Position numbers and translations under genes: made by a program. The notes under the pieces were generated by a model. That model ran no database searches, had not been told where the DNA came from, and worked only from the letters and a program-made list of their open reading frames with translations. This document shows, piece after piece, positions 47,701 through 60,493 of a stretch of DNA of 64,000 bases. The number at the start of each line of letters is the position of its first letter. Positions within the stretch are counted from its first letter, which is position 1. Source of the stretch: Owenia fusiformis (Eukaryota > Annelida > Polychaeta > Sabellida > Oweniidae); NCBI GenBank assembly GCA_903813345.2, contig CAIIXF020000012.1, forward strand, positions 14,552,932 to 14,616,931, given 5' to 3'.

Positions 47701-50700
47701 AAGAGTGAAGACATTATTCTCAGGAAAGAAAAGATAAAATCCAAAAGATCTTCCCATACATTTGTTACATATACATATTTACCCAGTCTAAGTCTAGAAT
47801 TGTTTTCATGGCCTGAGTTCGTTGCTAACATGCTAAATATAAGAGTTAGCTGACATTTGGGAGTCTGACTTACCTTTTAAAGGTTAGAACCCGAATCTTA
47901 ATGAAACCATATCACCTTTGTTGCGTCGATGATGATGCATAAACACAGCATTTGATAGAAATTAGTGTAAATGCTTTTCCGACTTTTTCATTTTTCATCA
48001 ATGTTGACTTCCGGGAAGATGTTGTAGTTATCACGAAATAACGCATTTGTTACATAATATTACTACATATGAAACAAGAGCCGAGTCATATAGAGTTGAT
48101 GTAATAACTATTTCTTATAAGAGCTGTTATATTAGTGGTAGCTTACAAGCATACATGTGAAGGGTGTGTATGTAATACAATCTAATAACAAACTATACTA
48201 TCACGTGACATAGGATTATTTTAAGAGGGGTTGTATCACAAGTACAATACAATATGAAACATCCTTCCTTTTCTGAAAGTTTGAGATAATCCCTTAATTC
48301 GAAAATATAGGTGATCTGATTTAAGTTCTCTGTTTCAATTAATTATTTAAGGTCATCGTTATTGGCTACTTTTAACCATGAAAACAATTCTAGTCTATAT
48401 ATAAACTTGAATATTAATGATGTTATATTACTTCAGGGTCGTTATCAGGCTGCACTTACTAAGCCAGTAGCACAAAGGTGTAGAGAATTGGAACGGCTCA
48501 TCAATGATGCCAGTAACAAGGTACTGAATTACCTGCATGCGGTTAAGATTTTTATCTGTAATGAAAAATAGGCCATGGGTAGTGTGAATAAGAAAGAAGG
48601 AAAAGTACTTCATGTTAATGAATGAAAAATGAATTCTGCACCATGGAGCATTTAGTTAATTGTGTTTCTCATTGACTTACATGTACATGTAATAACATTC
48701 CCTAATCCTTTTACCATTTAGGCTTACAATTTTTATGTTTACCCCTTATATAAGTATTCTATATGTGGCTAATAATGCTTTAAGCCTAGCCGCAGCACTA
48801 TATTGTACTTTCTATATCATATAAATAAATAAATAAATATATAAAAAAAAAATCCTTTATTTCCAGGAGCTACATTGTATATTCCCATCCCTGATTGAGA
48901 ATATTTTTGGATTCAACAATCTTCCCGGGTGGGGCATCAACAAACTGAACCGTTATCATGGTGACTTCACCCCAATACAGCAGTTCCTGCACCCCAGGGG
49001 CGTTTTGATGACACTTGTGTACAAGCTTTATCAAGAAGATGCTTACAGATATGAGTTTCCAGTTAACATACTACCAGTAAGAACTAGTTAATGCTGCCTA
49101 ATTGGTAATATAAATGAATCTATTAACAGTAAGGAATTGAACTACCTCATTTTTTGTCATCTAGAATGTTTTACCTACATCGCTACACATACTTACTTTC
49201 TTCCTTGTTGATTTCACTTTTTTCTTCTCAGTTTGTATTATATATTCCAGTACCCTTCAAGGCAGATGATTCAAGATGGAGGAATTCCAATGCTGTATGT
49301 GAATAAACTGCAGTTCCAACCACATGGCGCACCCTGTAGTCATTTGACACTTAGTATCCTTTTCGTTAAACCAATAATCCTTTTGATTAAACCAATTCTT
49401 CTTTTGATTTAACCTATAGTCAGAAAAGATCCAGTCTTAAGCCATATGATATCAGAGAATGGTATCAAGATTATTGATTTGGCAAAATAGATGCACTAAG
49501 AATTTATACTTCAGTATTTCTTTTGTGGGTGACAGAATCAGATGAGTCAATTTCAAGAGTGTCGGTTCAAACCAATGGTATCAAGCTTTGCAAAGGCCTT
49601 ATGTTTTTGGCTCACACAGTGAGCCTATGGGATCGACCAGGCGTCCGTTGGTCCGTCCGTCCGTCCGTCCGTTGGTCCGTCCGTCAACATTGGCCGCACA
49701 AATTAAAACTGCTATTCGGATTGAGTCATTACCACATTCATTTTATGCATATCCATAATGCCTATTTGACCTATCATTGCCATTTCCCAAGTTCGCCCGG
49801 TTTCCGAGAAATTGCTGATTTTGACGTCAAAAAGTCAAATTTTCTGTAAATTCTAGACACTTTGTTGAAGTAGAACTTTCAAATAACTTGTAGTAGTTGC
49901 TGTATATGCAACTTATGTCCTCTGAAGATTTCAAAGCTCTAGGAATTACAGTTTTTGGTGCTTACTCTATAAAATATGACAAAAAGTAGGACTTGGTCAT
50001 TTTCAGGAAACTTTCTTATGTATAAAGTCAATGGCAGGTTTTGTGATTGACAAGTTTCTCAAAGTTTGCCTTATACTTGATCATTTCTTGCAATGAATTA
50101 CGTCATAACTAGATTTAAGCATTCCCTACATATTGCTCAATATATGTCAGCATCAAATTTTTACCGTTTTTGAGATATTTGACGTAAAAAAAAAACACAG
50201 TAAAAATAAGTTATTTTTCAACTTGCTTCAATTTGACCAAATTTTTTGTGAAAATCATCTACAAGTTACCAGAAGTTCAAATCTGACATTAGTTTTAGGA
50301 TTTGACCTTTACTTGACCTCCAGTGACCTTTGAAAGGTCCAAAAGGTTGATTTTTCAAATTGATTTTTGGATGTAAATTTTGTTCAGCTTAATCACAAAA
50401 GACCCTACTGAGCTCTAAATAATTGAAATTTTCAAGGTCAAAGGTCATCAAACTAGGTCACACAACTGTGCTGTCATAGTTTCTCAAAGTTCGAGACTAC
50501 AAATCCAAATCAACATTTTTGTTTGAAAGTCAGGATATACATTCCTCTGAAGGTTCCAAACTGTGTGAGCACAGGACCGTGGGTCCTATTTTTATTGTAG
50601 TCTTCAACTTTATTGTGGACATTGTTCGGTTCTTGGTGTTTGGCATTCAGTGTTTGGTGGTAGGTGTCTGTAACAAATGGCAGTTGGTGACATTTTGCAT

Positions 50701-53700
50701 GTTAATGTCTTGTTTATCTCTTTGTATAATAAGCCTTAACCATTCACCAGATGCCTTTGAGTTCTTCATGTTCCACTTCGCTTACTTCTTAGTGAACCCT
50801 CAACACCAGAAGGTAGGAATCAAAATTCACATGTCTTGGGGTTATCTCATTATTTTAAGTGGAAGGAAGTTAAGGAAGTTTTCTATGCAGGATGCTTGAT
50901 CCTAATTTTGCCTTGCTCACCCTAAAAATAGATGTTAACTATTTTGAATTCATAATGCCATTCAATGATACAGGCAATAGAGACTTAGGACGTAAACTTT
51001 CTTTTCTCAAAATATCATAGCTGAAAAAATTCCCACTACAGTTATAAGTCATTTAAGAGATTTAAGCTTACATGACAGACAAGTTGGAAATACAGTACAC
51101 ACAATTCAATCTTGGTTACATTCCTTTCAAAAAAAGGATAAGAAATCTGTTATATGTACTGCTACGCTGGAATATTTCCATTGTGCCACTGTTTTAAAGG
51201 TGTATGGCAAATAAATAAACAAAAGACGAATATTGGATATTTTCCAGGTTGGTATAAACAATGATGGTCTCCATCCTGTAATAGTCCTGGAATATCTGGA
51301 CTACTTTCTTCCAATGGATGGCAAACATCTACCCCCCATGCCAGTGTTTGCTTCACCTGTAAGAAGTCCTATTGTGCATCAGTCTCCCATATCCTTGCAT
51401 CAACATCACAGTCACACACCAAGGTATTTTTCAAATTGTGCCTTCCTGTCAACCCAAAAAATAAATTGTGCTAATACGTTGTTTTGGTGTAGAACACATT
51501 TTAATGACATCTTCAATAATGGATTATATTTTAATGTCATTTTAGTTTCATCCCACCCACTTTTTGCCCTTTGTATTACCCCTAAATTGTATGAGTGAGC
51601 CTCAATGACTATCTGTCAATTTCAGTTGGATCAGTTCTTTTTAATGATCCATTTTTAGTTAAAAAGGCACTGTTAATTAATCTGGACAATTTTGGTACAT
51701 TCACATCAATTTTACATTTCAAGGTCCCAAATTCATGTTTCTTATCTACATTCCAAATATTAAGTGTCAGATTCCAGCCTAATTAAAAGTCCGGTAATTG
51801 AATAATCCTATAAATGTTGAAGGAATAAATTCCAAGATGGATGATATTGAATGACTGATTACCCCACTTTAACTGAAAAACAAAATTTATGAAATATAGT
51901 TCAATGTCATCATTTTATGCTATATAATTTGATTGTTGCAATTTAAGGAAATCCCCGCAATCCTACAATCGTGGGTCTCCTAGCAACACCCCAAGGGTGG
52001 TAGGATTACTTAAAACAGCAAACACGTCACTCCAGAAGTCTATGTCACAGCAAAATGCTTCCATTGTGGATACATCAGACAGAGAAACCTGGCGCTCTGA
52101 GACTATGGTCCAGGTATTTTGTTTTACAATAGATATTTTTTTTAGATTGTACTTTTAATGACAGATCCCATTCCAGTTAGCAGTTAGGCATAATCTTTAT
52201 GCAAAATTTTAAAGCATTTTTTATTTTACAATTGATATTTTATTTTACACTAGATAATGTACTGGCAAAAAGATTCCCCTCAAGTTTGGCACAATATTTA
52301 TTCAATGTATTTTAAGATGCTGAATTTATTTCTTACCGAGATGTTTCCAATGTGGTCAAAAATATATATTTTCTCAAAACTTTTTATATCTGCAGAGGCT
52401 CAGGGTGTTTGCTATTTTAAAATTTTAATCATTTGTGACAAGGTTATTATTTATAAAGAGCACAGTGTTTTGATATTGAACAAAGGCCTCTTACTTTTGG
52501 TATTCAAGTTAATTGCACAGTTAGATTAGTTCGGCTGTAATTGAATTATAGATAATGTTATCGTCCTGACATATTACCGTAAATTGTGCTTAGTACGCTA
52601 TGACTGGGTGATGGTTCAATAAATAAATTGAAAATTTATATATTTTCTTTTTCTAGATATTTGTTGAATTTTGGTTGAACCAGAACTCATTGGAGATTGA
52701 AAAGAATGCTATCATGCAGCAGCATACAGTAAGTAAATTAAAACATATTCCATGAGGAATTGAGAGGGTCTTATATGTGAATGAGCAACACCTTTGGTTC
52801 CTCGAAATGGTGTTCCACTTATAGAGGTGTTCCATGTTTAGATTATTATTTATCATAAAGTAAATTAGAAATGGGACTTTGAACTGTCTCACTTCTAAAG
52901 GTGTTTTACTTCATAGTGACATTCATTTGTAATCTCTTAGTCTCTTCCATTCTAAAAACAACATTCATGTTATATACTTATATATTTTTGCAATTCATGT
53001 TTTTATGGGTGGAATCAGTGAAATTATATTATTTTCATTCCATTTATAATTTACATTTTAATTTTGATTTGGTCAGGCATTATATTATCATTTTTAAGGT
53101 ATACCATTTAAGGAAGTACACTTAATCTTAAAACTTGTTTATTCATACATTCAGAATCTTGATTGTATATGGATATTTTCAGACACCAAATTTCTTCTAT
53201 AATTTCTTTGAAAGAGTAAGTAGAGGTTACCTTGTTTGCATGTATCGCTTTTTCCATTTTTAGTTCTCTCCATTTTTTAGGTTAATATGGATTCGTCTGC
53301 ATGCGTCATCGCTTGGTTGAAAGGAATTGTTTAAACATAGTCTTTAGTATATTTAGTATGATTTTTAGGGCTTGGTACATGATCTACAGACTTGTGTATT
53401 GGGCATTCGATTTTTGTGGTTTTGGTATGGGATTTGGTATGGGATTTTTGTATGGCATAGTAAGGTTTTAACTTGTATGCATGTCACTGCTTTTTGCATT
53501 GGGAACATGTACAGTGTTTGGTTTCATGATTTTTATAGATCTTGGGGCTTGGATTAATATGACAGAAAATAATGAACAGTAGGCAGTGTTCATTTGCTTT
53601 ATAATTAAAGTCATTTTCCACATTTTCATCGTGCCTAAAATCTCATTATCTTTCCGCATATATCTAAACAAACTCCTTAACTGATTGATTTGAAATTTTG

Positions 53701-56700
53701 AGGGATGTTTCTTGCCTCTTGGTATGAAAATCTAGAAATGATTGGACTTTGGTCTAAACGTTAAGGTGGCTATTTTTTAGTTTTAGGTACAATATTTTTC
53801 ACCATTTGCCTTTTTCAGCAATCATATTTTTGGGCTTAGTTAACATCAATTCAAATTTCTGTTTTTTCTTATCCTGAACTCTGGTAATTCAGTGTTTGTC
53901 TCCTCCGTGCTTTGTATTGATTTATCCAAATAATATTTAAGTTCACATTTAATGATATTGCATTGCTTTTAATAAAGCAATACTTTAAAATGGATCCCTT
54001 GTATACCATAAATCCTCGGATATATTACGGGAGCTATAAATGAAAATATCCAAACAGCACCACATTTACACCTGGTGATAATTTTTTAAGTAAATAACTT
54101 GTGAATATTGTGCATTTTTTGGTCTCTCTGAATGCATGTTTGCTTTGAATGCCTTGACAGTAATGATAAAGTCAGAATAATTTACATATCAAATCATCAA
54201 TTGATTTTCAGCACAACTTTGTTCCGTCCATAGACCATGTGAAGATTGTTCGGATGTTTGTTAAACAGCTGCATTATTTCGCAAGTTCAGCGCCATCTAA
54301 TGTGCCCACATCTCCATACCAACAACACACAGAGACACCTTTTGAGGAGTTCAAAAAGTAAGAAGACTATGTACTATGTTTAACAAAGTTTTTTGTTGAA
54401 AAGGCACAGTTAAGGATTCGGAAATTCACCAAGAAAAATTGGTATATCACAAGTTCACAAATTTTTATTAAAATAAGTGTTTGTTAAATGAGATATAAGG
54501 AACCAAAATTACTTTGCTATTGTCACCATGCTTATGAACTTAGATACCGAAGTTTTGATCGACCCATATATTTGCATCTTTATTTTAGGAATATCATATC
54601 ACAGTATGTAGAAAAGAAAATGTATGCATTTTTACGGCATGGATTTGACAGATGGCCACTGGACTCATCATTTAGAAATGTGAGTCCAGTTTTTTCTTTA
54701 TTTTAATTTTATTTGTGGCTCGGTCTTTCGACATTATAAGCCACTGATACAGATTTTGTATAAATAATTGGCGTTGTTACATTGAGTTTTAGTTACATCT
54801 TAATGATATTGTTTCATAGTAATTTTTGATGAAAAAACAAGGACTTTTACTATAAAACATTCTAGTGTTATTTCATTTTGTAGAGGGGAATTAATATCAC
54901 AACTTATTTTGCACTAGAGCAACTGAATTTTTCACCCTTGTGAAAATCTGTTTGCATGACCCTTCCGAAATTCTTTGCCATAGCAGGTAAAATTAGGACT
55001 TAATCACCCTGTTTAAAAATATCCTTGGACATCACTGTAATATTTTTGATATAGATGTTAGAGACGTGGCTCAGCTATATTCAACCATGGCGATACGCAG
55101 ATAGATTCATAGATGGCACTGTTAATCTTCCAACAAGTCGCACTGACTCTGAGCAAAAGGAGAAAAATGTGGACCCCATTTGGTAGGTGAATCGATAAAA
55201 CTGAACACCATAGTAATAAATGTATATGGGCATTAACATTCTTTTAATTTGATATTCAGAATTGACCCCTAAAGGAAGAAGTAATGGCATAACTGGTTTA
55301 CATTGAACAAAATAAATGATTTGTACAAATAGAATCAAGACTTTGCCAGTCATCCTTCCTTTGCCAGTGTTTGACTATGTAAAAGAAATTACTCTTTGTA
55401 TTGAAACATTTTGTACATGTACGATATTGTTTGTTATCAGAAAATATTTTTGTCTATAAGTTAAAATTGAAAGCAAACAAAGTTAAAAATGAAAGCATTA
55501 ATACTGTAATATCTGTTGATGTGAAGCATGCTATGTGGCTTGCCATTAGGGTGGGGGTTAAAAACGAATAAATGGACCTATCATGAACCTTTCATTTTTG
55601 CATCTTTCTGAATTTCCAGGTTGCCATTTATTGTAGAAAACCTATTGTTCTTCACGACGCTGTACCAAGAGTTCATTAGCCGTGCATTCAGGATGGATCT
55701 GACATCTCCCCGCAATGCATATATGCTCTTTAGAGTTGCTAAAGTCTTCAACCAGGGAAATCTTAGAGACATGATGGAAGATGGTAATCATGATTTTTAA
55801 CAACAGATTTTTTATAGATTACTGAAAATTGTTTTTTTTCATAATTTCCATGTATGAAATTGCATGATTTTAGCAACATTTTCGCTCATTATATTATAAT
55901 GCATGTAATGCAATTAACTTTTCTTCTCTTTGTTCAATACATTTTTTGTATTTTAGTTTTTCATACTTGCATGCTTTGAATTTGAAATAGAATTCAGTGT
56001 AAAAGTGAATGGGAAAATATGACTTAAATATGTTTTATGAATCACTAACAGTTTAAGAGTAATGATTTATGAAATATAAAATTCACAACTTCACAAAGCT
56101 AATTTTAAAAATATGATACTGAAAGACTAAGCATGGAAAAAAGTTTTTTATTGTGCAGTAATTTACTACATACATCTAATACAATAAATCTAATCCACTG
56201 GATATCCTTCTGGATATATAAAATGTTTAACTACAATGGCTTATTCAAGATAATAATACTATCAATTTTCTCCAGCTGAGATGCTGATGTTCGAGCCTGC
56301 GATGTCCTCCCCTGGATCCTCACGTCATATGACATCAGCTGACATTGGGGCGAGTTACATTGCTCCCAGTACATCAAATATGGCCACCAATCTACAGCTT
56401 CATTTTATGGAGCTAGAAGGCCCTGGTTTCTTATACAAGCCTTTCTTTACAGAGGATATGAGAAAATCAGTAAGAATTTTTTTCTTGTCTGCAATAATGG
56501 CAACGTCCTTGGTTTTACAAAGAAACCTCTTTTCACAAAAGCCTTTCTTTACAGATGATATGAGAAAATCAGTAAGAATTTTTTTCTTGTCTGCAATAAT
56601 GGCAACGGCCTTGGTTTTACAAAGAAACCTCTTTTCACAAAAAGCCTTTCTTTACAGAGGATATGAGAAAATCAGTAAGAATTTTTTTCTTTTCTGCAAT

Positions 56701-59700
56701 GAAAAGGATTTGTTTTTTATTGCATGTTAGTCTGTTTAAAGAAAGGCCCATGTTATTTCAAATAAGGCATTTGATTCACTTTGTATAAATATGTGAGGAA
56801 TTAGTTATGGTTTCAGAAAAAAGAAAAGTTTTGTTATTAATTGTATAGAATCCCCTTGTTTCACTAAGTATATGAAAGTAGAAGTGGTTTTGCAGAATCT
56901 TCAATTTGTATGGATCAATGTCAGTGAAATTCACCTGAAATAGTATTCTCTTACACCTTTTAGATTATAATATGGCTTCACCAGTTCCACTTCACATAAA
57001 AAAGCAAAAACTTTAAAGAAGCCAATTCAAAAAACTGTACACAGTGCCTGTAAAAATCAATTTCAACGTTATATATTTTAGACTCAGCAATTACTGAATG
57101 TCATTGCTCAGGCAAGAACAACTTTAAGTACAATAGAGAAGACTACAGACAGTGGTGGGATTCTAAGTTGGCTAGGTCTAGGTCCAATGGTCGAATACAA
57201 CCAAGGCACAAATGGTGATGACTATACAGCCATTGATGGCAAAAAGACAGAGGCACATTTAGATAGTGCTCAAGTCATGCTGTGTAATATATTCAGGGTA
57301 AGTCAAATTTGAGTGAGTGAAGGCAATATATACTTCTAGTATGTATAAAAACTGACAAAATATTATCACTTTTCTGTTTTCATTTTATGCATATCCATAA
57401 TGCCTATTTGACCTATCATCGCCATTTCCCAAGTTTGCCCGGTTTCCGAGAAATTGCTTATTTAGACGTCAATGAAATCAGGATATACATTCCTCTGAAG
57501 GTTCTACACTGTGAGCACAGGACCGTGGGTCCTTTTTATTTTATTTTTACACTCTATTCCAATGTTTATAAATATGATTGATCTTAACTTCTCAAAGTAA
57601 TCACATTTTGCAATGACATTCAGTTTATAATTATTTTGTATCAAATTGAACCAACAAATACGAGGGTTGTCCCAGAAGTAATGCACTATATGCTCTAACT
57701 TTATATAGTGCATATAGTGCATTACTTCTGGGACAACTCTCGTATATACTGTAAATTGAGTTGAATGCCAACTTTAATTTGACAATTCACCAAATCCCAC
57801 AATGTCCATTTTGAACTAGCTAGAGACTGCAGGGGTTTCACTGCAAAATTGATTCAAATCTCCCCTCTTAAATCTACTTAAAGAGCCATTAAGATTCTAA
57901 AAGTGGGAGATTGTCAAATTATATGTGATAGCACATCAAGGAGGATTGGCTCCCAGGGTTCCAACTCGATATTCTGCCATAGATAGAGATGTCGTGATTA
58001 CAAAATTCGAATTAAAACTTCCACCTTTTTTTATTTTAGAACTTGAATCCAGAGTTTTGGTCTAATTTCCAAACAAAAAATTACAAAATGCATGTAAGAA
58101 GTGATTGAAATATTGGTTCAAATCTTTTGGATCATTGATTATGAATTTATAGTCAGTTATAATGTCAGAAAATAATGACATTCTGACAATTTCATTATTG
58201 AAAATGTTGAGTTGCGTACTTAGAAGCCAGTCTTCCTTGACAGCACATTTTAAATGAAGGCACATTTCTGTTATAGATGGAACCACCAGCTAACATACAG
58301 TCCACGTTATCTCAAGCAGACGATAGTTTGATAGAAAAACTTGACACAGTGCCAGATTACATTAATACAGATTCAGGGCCACAGTTAACACAGCTTGGCC
58401 GGTACCAGGTATGCTTTACTTTGAGTATGGAATATTGTACAATTTTATATTTACCAATTATATTTTTTATTGACAAGGTTATTTGTAACTCAGAAAATAC
58501 AATTAGTTTACTATACAAGGAGATCTAGTAAATTGAAAGTTTAAACGTATTGGTGAAGTGAAATCATCCGAGTTTTTAGTGAATTGAAACCTTGGCAGAA
58601 TAACTTTCATTCATTAAACAGGCAATGCGCCTATTTTTGAAGGAAAAAGGACAAAATATTATTTGAGACATGTTACTCACACACTCAATCAAATATGATA
58701 AAAACTTCTATGTGGGTCAATACTGAATTGAAAAAAATTTTACTTGTATAGAAAACAGCATTTAAAGTTCAGAGATCAAAAAAAGTGAATTACTACTTTT
58801 CACAAAGTGTATGTTTTAAATAACTCTTGGATTAAAAGATGGCGTATGGTTGAAAATCTTTCAATGGCATTGCTAAAAACTTGAAATATATAAATTGATA
58901 GTTCGAAAATATTTTTTCATGATCTTGTGTCAACTCTGATGTGATCTGTTTGAGCTGTTTTTGGTTTCAAATTAAAGATCAGATACTTATTAATATTAAT
59001 CCGTTTGAAATACTATGAAGATCAAAAGTGAGACTTCATTTACGCATTTTGTTCGTTAAACCTATTATATATTTTAGCTAATGAATGGTTTGAGGAGGTT
59101 CCCAGTAGACTACCAAGGTGACCTTGACCTTCAACCAGTCAGGACATACGAGAATGCAACTCTGGTCCGCTTGCTGTACAAACTCACTTCATTTATAAAT
59201 AGTAGGGTAAGAATATTATGCAATTTCTCACTGATTGTTGACCTCTCAAGAAGTAGACATACAGATATACCAGTATAGTTGTTTAACTGTTGTAAGCCTA
59301 GTTGAGAAATATTAGTGATCATGCTTTAGGAACGAACATGTTCATATACTTATAAGATTCATTTTTTACATCTCAATGTCTTAAAAACTCAAAAATGTTA
59401 AGAAAGTTTTTGTTTGACTTGCAATATGGATTTCCTATCAGTCAGACCTTTTTTGTGAACATGTACTCTTATTTCTCAATTATATTTTTTTTCTTTTTCT
59501 CCATCCAGTTTTCTGATGAAATCCACAATCTGTATCAGCGGGATGATTTTGTTGGTCGAGTGGCATTCCAGTATATTTCCCCACCAAGACAAAGACCTAC
59601 CAATCATGACCTCACAATTTCTCCACCAATCAGAAGAGAACAATATGAATATAATCAAAGACCGCGTGTGTCATTGCGATCTCTAGCAAACTATAGGAAT

Positions 59701-59850
59701 CTAATATTCCTGATTATAGTGTACTGTGTGTTTTACATTTGGAGAGGTACCGGACCATTTGGCTACACTCTGTTCATAGTTGGTGTTGTATTTGTGTACT
59801 CTCTGTTCAAAGCACTTGTGTACAGTCGGAATAAATTGAAACAGTGCTGA
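44784..59850 (+). CDS. SMPD4: Sphingomyelin phosphodiesterase 4 (neutral sphingomyelinase-3)
   Basis: Tail-anchored ER and nuclear-envelope protein described as a neutral sphingomyelinase. Seventeen exons: 44784-44816, 48437-48520, 48867-49076, 49251-49353, 50751-50812, 51248-51423, 51948-52113, 52657-52728, 54212-54357, 54589-54679, 55055-55182, 55620-55783, 56276-56469, 57082-57297, 58277-58408, 59078-59206, 59509-59850; 2,448 nt, 815 aa, phases agree. Family landmarks: [15 protein letters not shown] (40-54), [81 protein letters not shown]. Two hydrophobic C-terminal segments (about 766-780 and 786-803) fit the membrane anchor. Vertebrate proteins are of similar length (about 830-870 aa). 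Exon 1 is the least certain: it relies on a GTGGGT donor and short leader. Head-to-head with GOLGA3. Confidence 0.95.
44817..48436. other. SMPD4 intron 1
   Basis: 3.6 kb without recognised exon. About 45.8-47.4 kb is taken by related MITE copies. The rest is AT-rich sequence; an ATAATATTCGGTCTGTTGG-type small palindrome lies near 47635. Small open frames inside the MITEs are not considered genes. Confidence 0.6.
45794..47416. mobile_element. Two near-identical 300-bp MITEs flanking a third, one with a 176-bp insert
   Basis: Copy one (about 45794-46097) and copy two (about 46947-47416) begin GGCCAAAATGCCCTAATACGT and end with the inverse ACGTGAATTAGGGCAGTTTTG. They are almost identical over 300 bp (one difference seen, ACTCAAG versus ACTCGAG). 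Copy two is interrupted after GACGAGTCA by about 176 bp ending GGTAGTGTCA. The segment between the copies also has inverted ends (CCTATTAGTCACATG / CATGTGGCTATTAGG). Confidence 0.75.
49603..50595. mobile_element. 1-kb non-coding element, GGCTCACACAGTGAGCC head
   Basis: Starts TTTTTGGCTCACACAGTGAGC followed by CCGT tetramers (about 49650-49685); ends CTGTGTGAGCACAGGACCGT then GGGTCC. The ends are partly inverse of each other. A deleted copy (57378-57537) and a relative (62214-62967) occur in the window. It fills most of the U12-type intron. Confidence 0.75.
50597..50716. repeat. Copy of the GTGGTGACAT dispersed repeat
   Basis: Inverted relative to the 23.4-kb and 38.6-kb copies; it lacks the terminal palindrome and ends GTTAATGTCTTGTTTA. 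It abuts the end of the 1-kb element at 50595 and lies only 17 bp before the U12-type branch site. Confidence 0.65.
56439..56690 (+). repeat. 102-bp tandem triplication of an SMPD4 exon end and its donor
   Basis: GCCTTTCTTTACAG recurs at 56439, 56541 and 56644 (102 and 103 bp apart). Each copy contains ATGAGAAAATCA followed by a GTAAGA donor (56470, 56572, 56675). The first is taken as the true end of exon 13. The frame stays open through the second donor, so its use would add exactly 34 codons. Confidence 0.9.
57378..57537. mobile_element. Internally deleted copy of the 49.6-kb element
   Basis: Matches 49731-49830 (ATTTTATGCATATCCATAATG...CCGGTTTCCGAGAAATTGCT) and then jumps to the last 70 bp (CAGGATATACATTCCTCTGAA, GAGCACAGGACCGTGGGTCC). 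About 690 bp of the middle and the first 130 bp are missing. Confidence 0.75.
57661..57742. mobile_element. 82-bp mariner-type hairpin MITE
   Basis: CGAGGGTTGTCCCAGAAGTA and its inverse bound the element, with TA on both sides. Arms of about 35 bp are nearly perfect and the loop is only a few bases. The terminus resembles mariner ends. It lies in SMPD4 intron 14. Confidence 0.85.
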
Positions 59851-59985
59851 TGAAAGGTTAAACAGTGATGGTGGATTATTAAACAGTGCTAATGGATTAT
59901 TAAACAGTGCTGATGAAAGGTTAAACAGTGCTGATGGATTATTAAACAGTGCTGATGGATTTTAAAATAATACTTATGGATTGTT
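59839..59985. repeat. 21-bp minisatellite starting at the SMPD4 stop codon
   Basis: Unit AAACAGTGCTGATGGATTATT, about six copies. Some units read GATGAAAGGTT. The last SMPD4 codons and stop (AAACAGTGCTGA) are the first unit. Decayed relatives appear at about 61148-61215. Confidence 0.88.
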
Positions 59986-60487
59986 GGATAGTGCAGAAGA
60001 AAGGATGAGTCTGGGAATGAGTCTGGATATCGACTTAAAAATATTGAAAATTGTAATGTCTGAAAAACCAACTCAATCACACATATTATTAAACTTCAAT
60101 ATCTTATCCATCTTCTGAGAGTACAAAAACGTCAAATTGTATCTCAATTAATGAAGAATATTGGCATCAAAGAGAATGCATATCACTATGGCACAATTGA
60201 AAAAAAAATTCAAGTGTAAATACTAAATGAATATTTTATACAAAAAGTTTGAAAAATATCCTCCAAAACATTGCTTACTTTCTTTGTATAGACATTGAAT
60301 GGTATTTCTTGATAAGTGAATTGGTGTTTATCCGGGTAATCAAGGGATTATAGTCACTCAAAAGTTTTGACACTTCAATTGTGTTGGTGAAGTTATACAT
60401 ATTCCAGTCAAACTCATGCTGAGCACAACATTTTGGTTTCGATTTTATAATCTCTATACATGACCCTGGTGATGAAGAGTCAGAATC

Positions 60488-60493
60488 AATAAA
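60488..60493 (+). terminator. Candidate SMPD4 polyadenylation signal
   Basis: AATAAA followed by an A run, about 640 bp past the stop codon. Tentative; another hexamer lies near 61262. Confidence 0.25.

Larger units (their letters stand above)
49354..50750 (+). other. Probable U12-type intron of SMPD4 (intron 4)
   Basis: The donor is GTATCCTTTT right after ACACTTA, a match to the U12 5' splice-site consensus RTATCCTTT. The branch-site match CCTTAAC (50734-50740) puts its branch A 11 nt before the acceptor CACCAG, within the usual U12 distance. A U2-type polypyrimidine tract is missing. The exon join gives LTL-N-AFEFFM, collinear with the family sequence NPFEYYIF. None of the other roughly 40 introns in the window has such a donor. 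Confidence 0.85.

Noticed and set aside
48362..48430. Alternative SMPD4 start at the ATG before exon 2
   Set aside because: The frame is open into exon 2, but the strong CTTCAG acceptor at 48431-48436 and the ATG in a YY1-type promoter context at 44784 favour an upstream first exon. It remains possible as an alternative start.
50519..50899. 126-codon frame over SMPD4 exon 5
   Set aside because: Only 50751-50812 is coding in this frame; the upstream part is repeat sequence in the U12-type intron.
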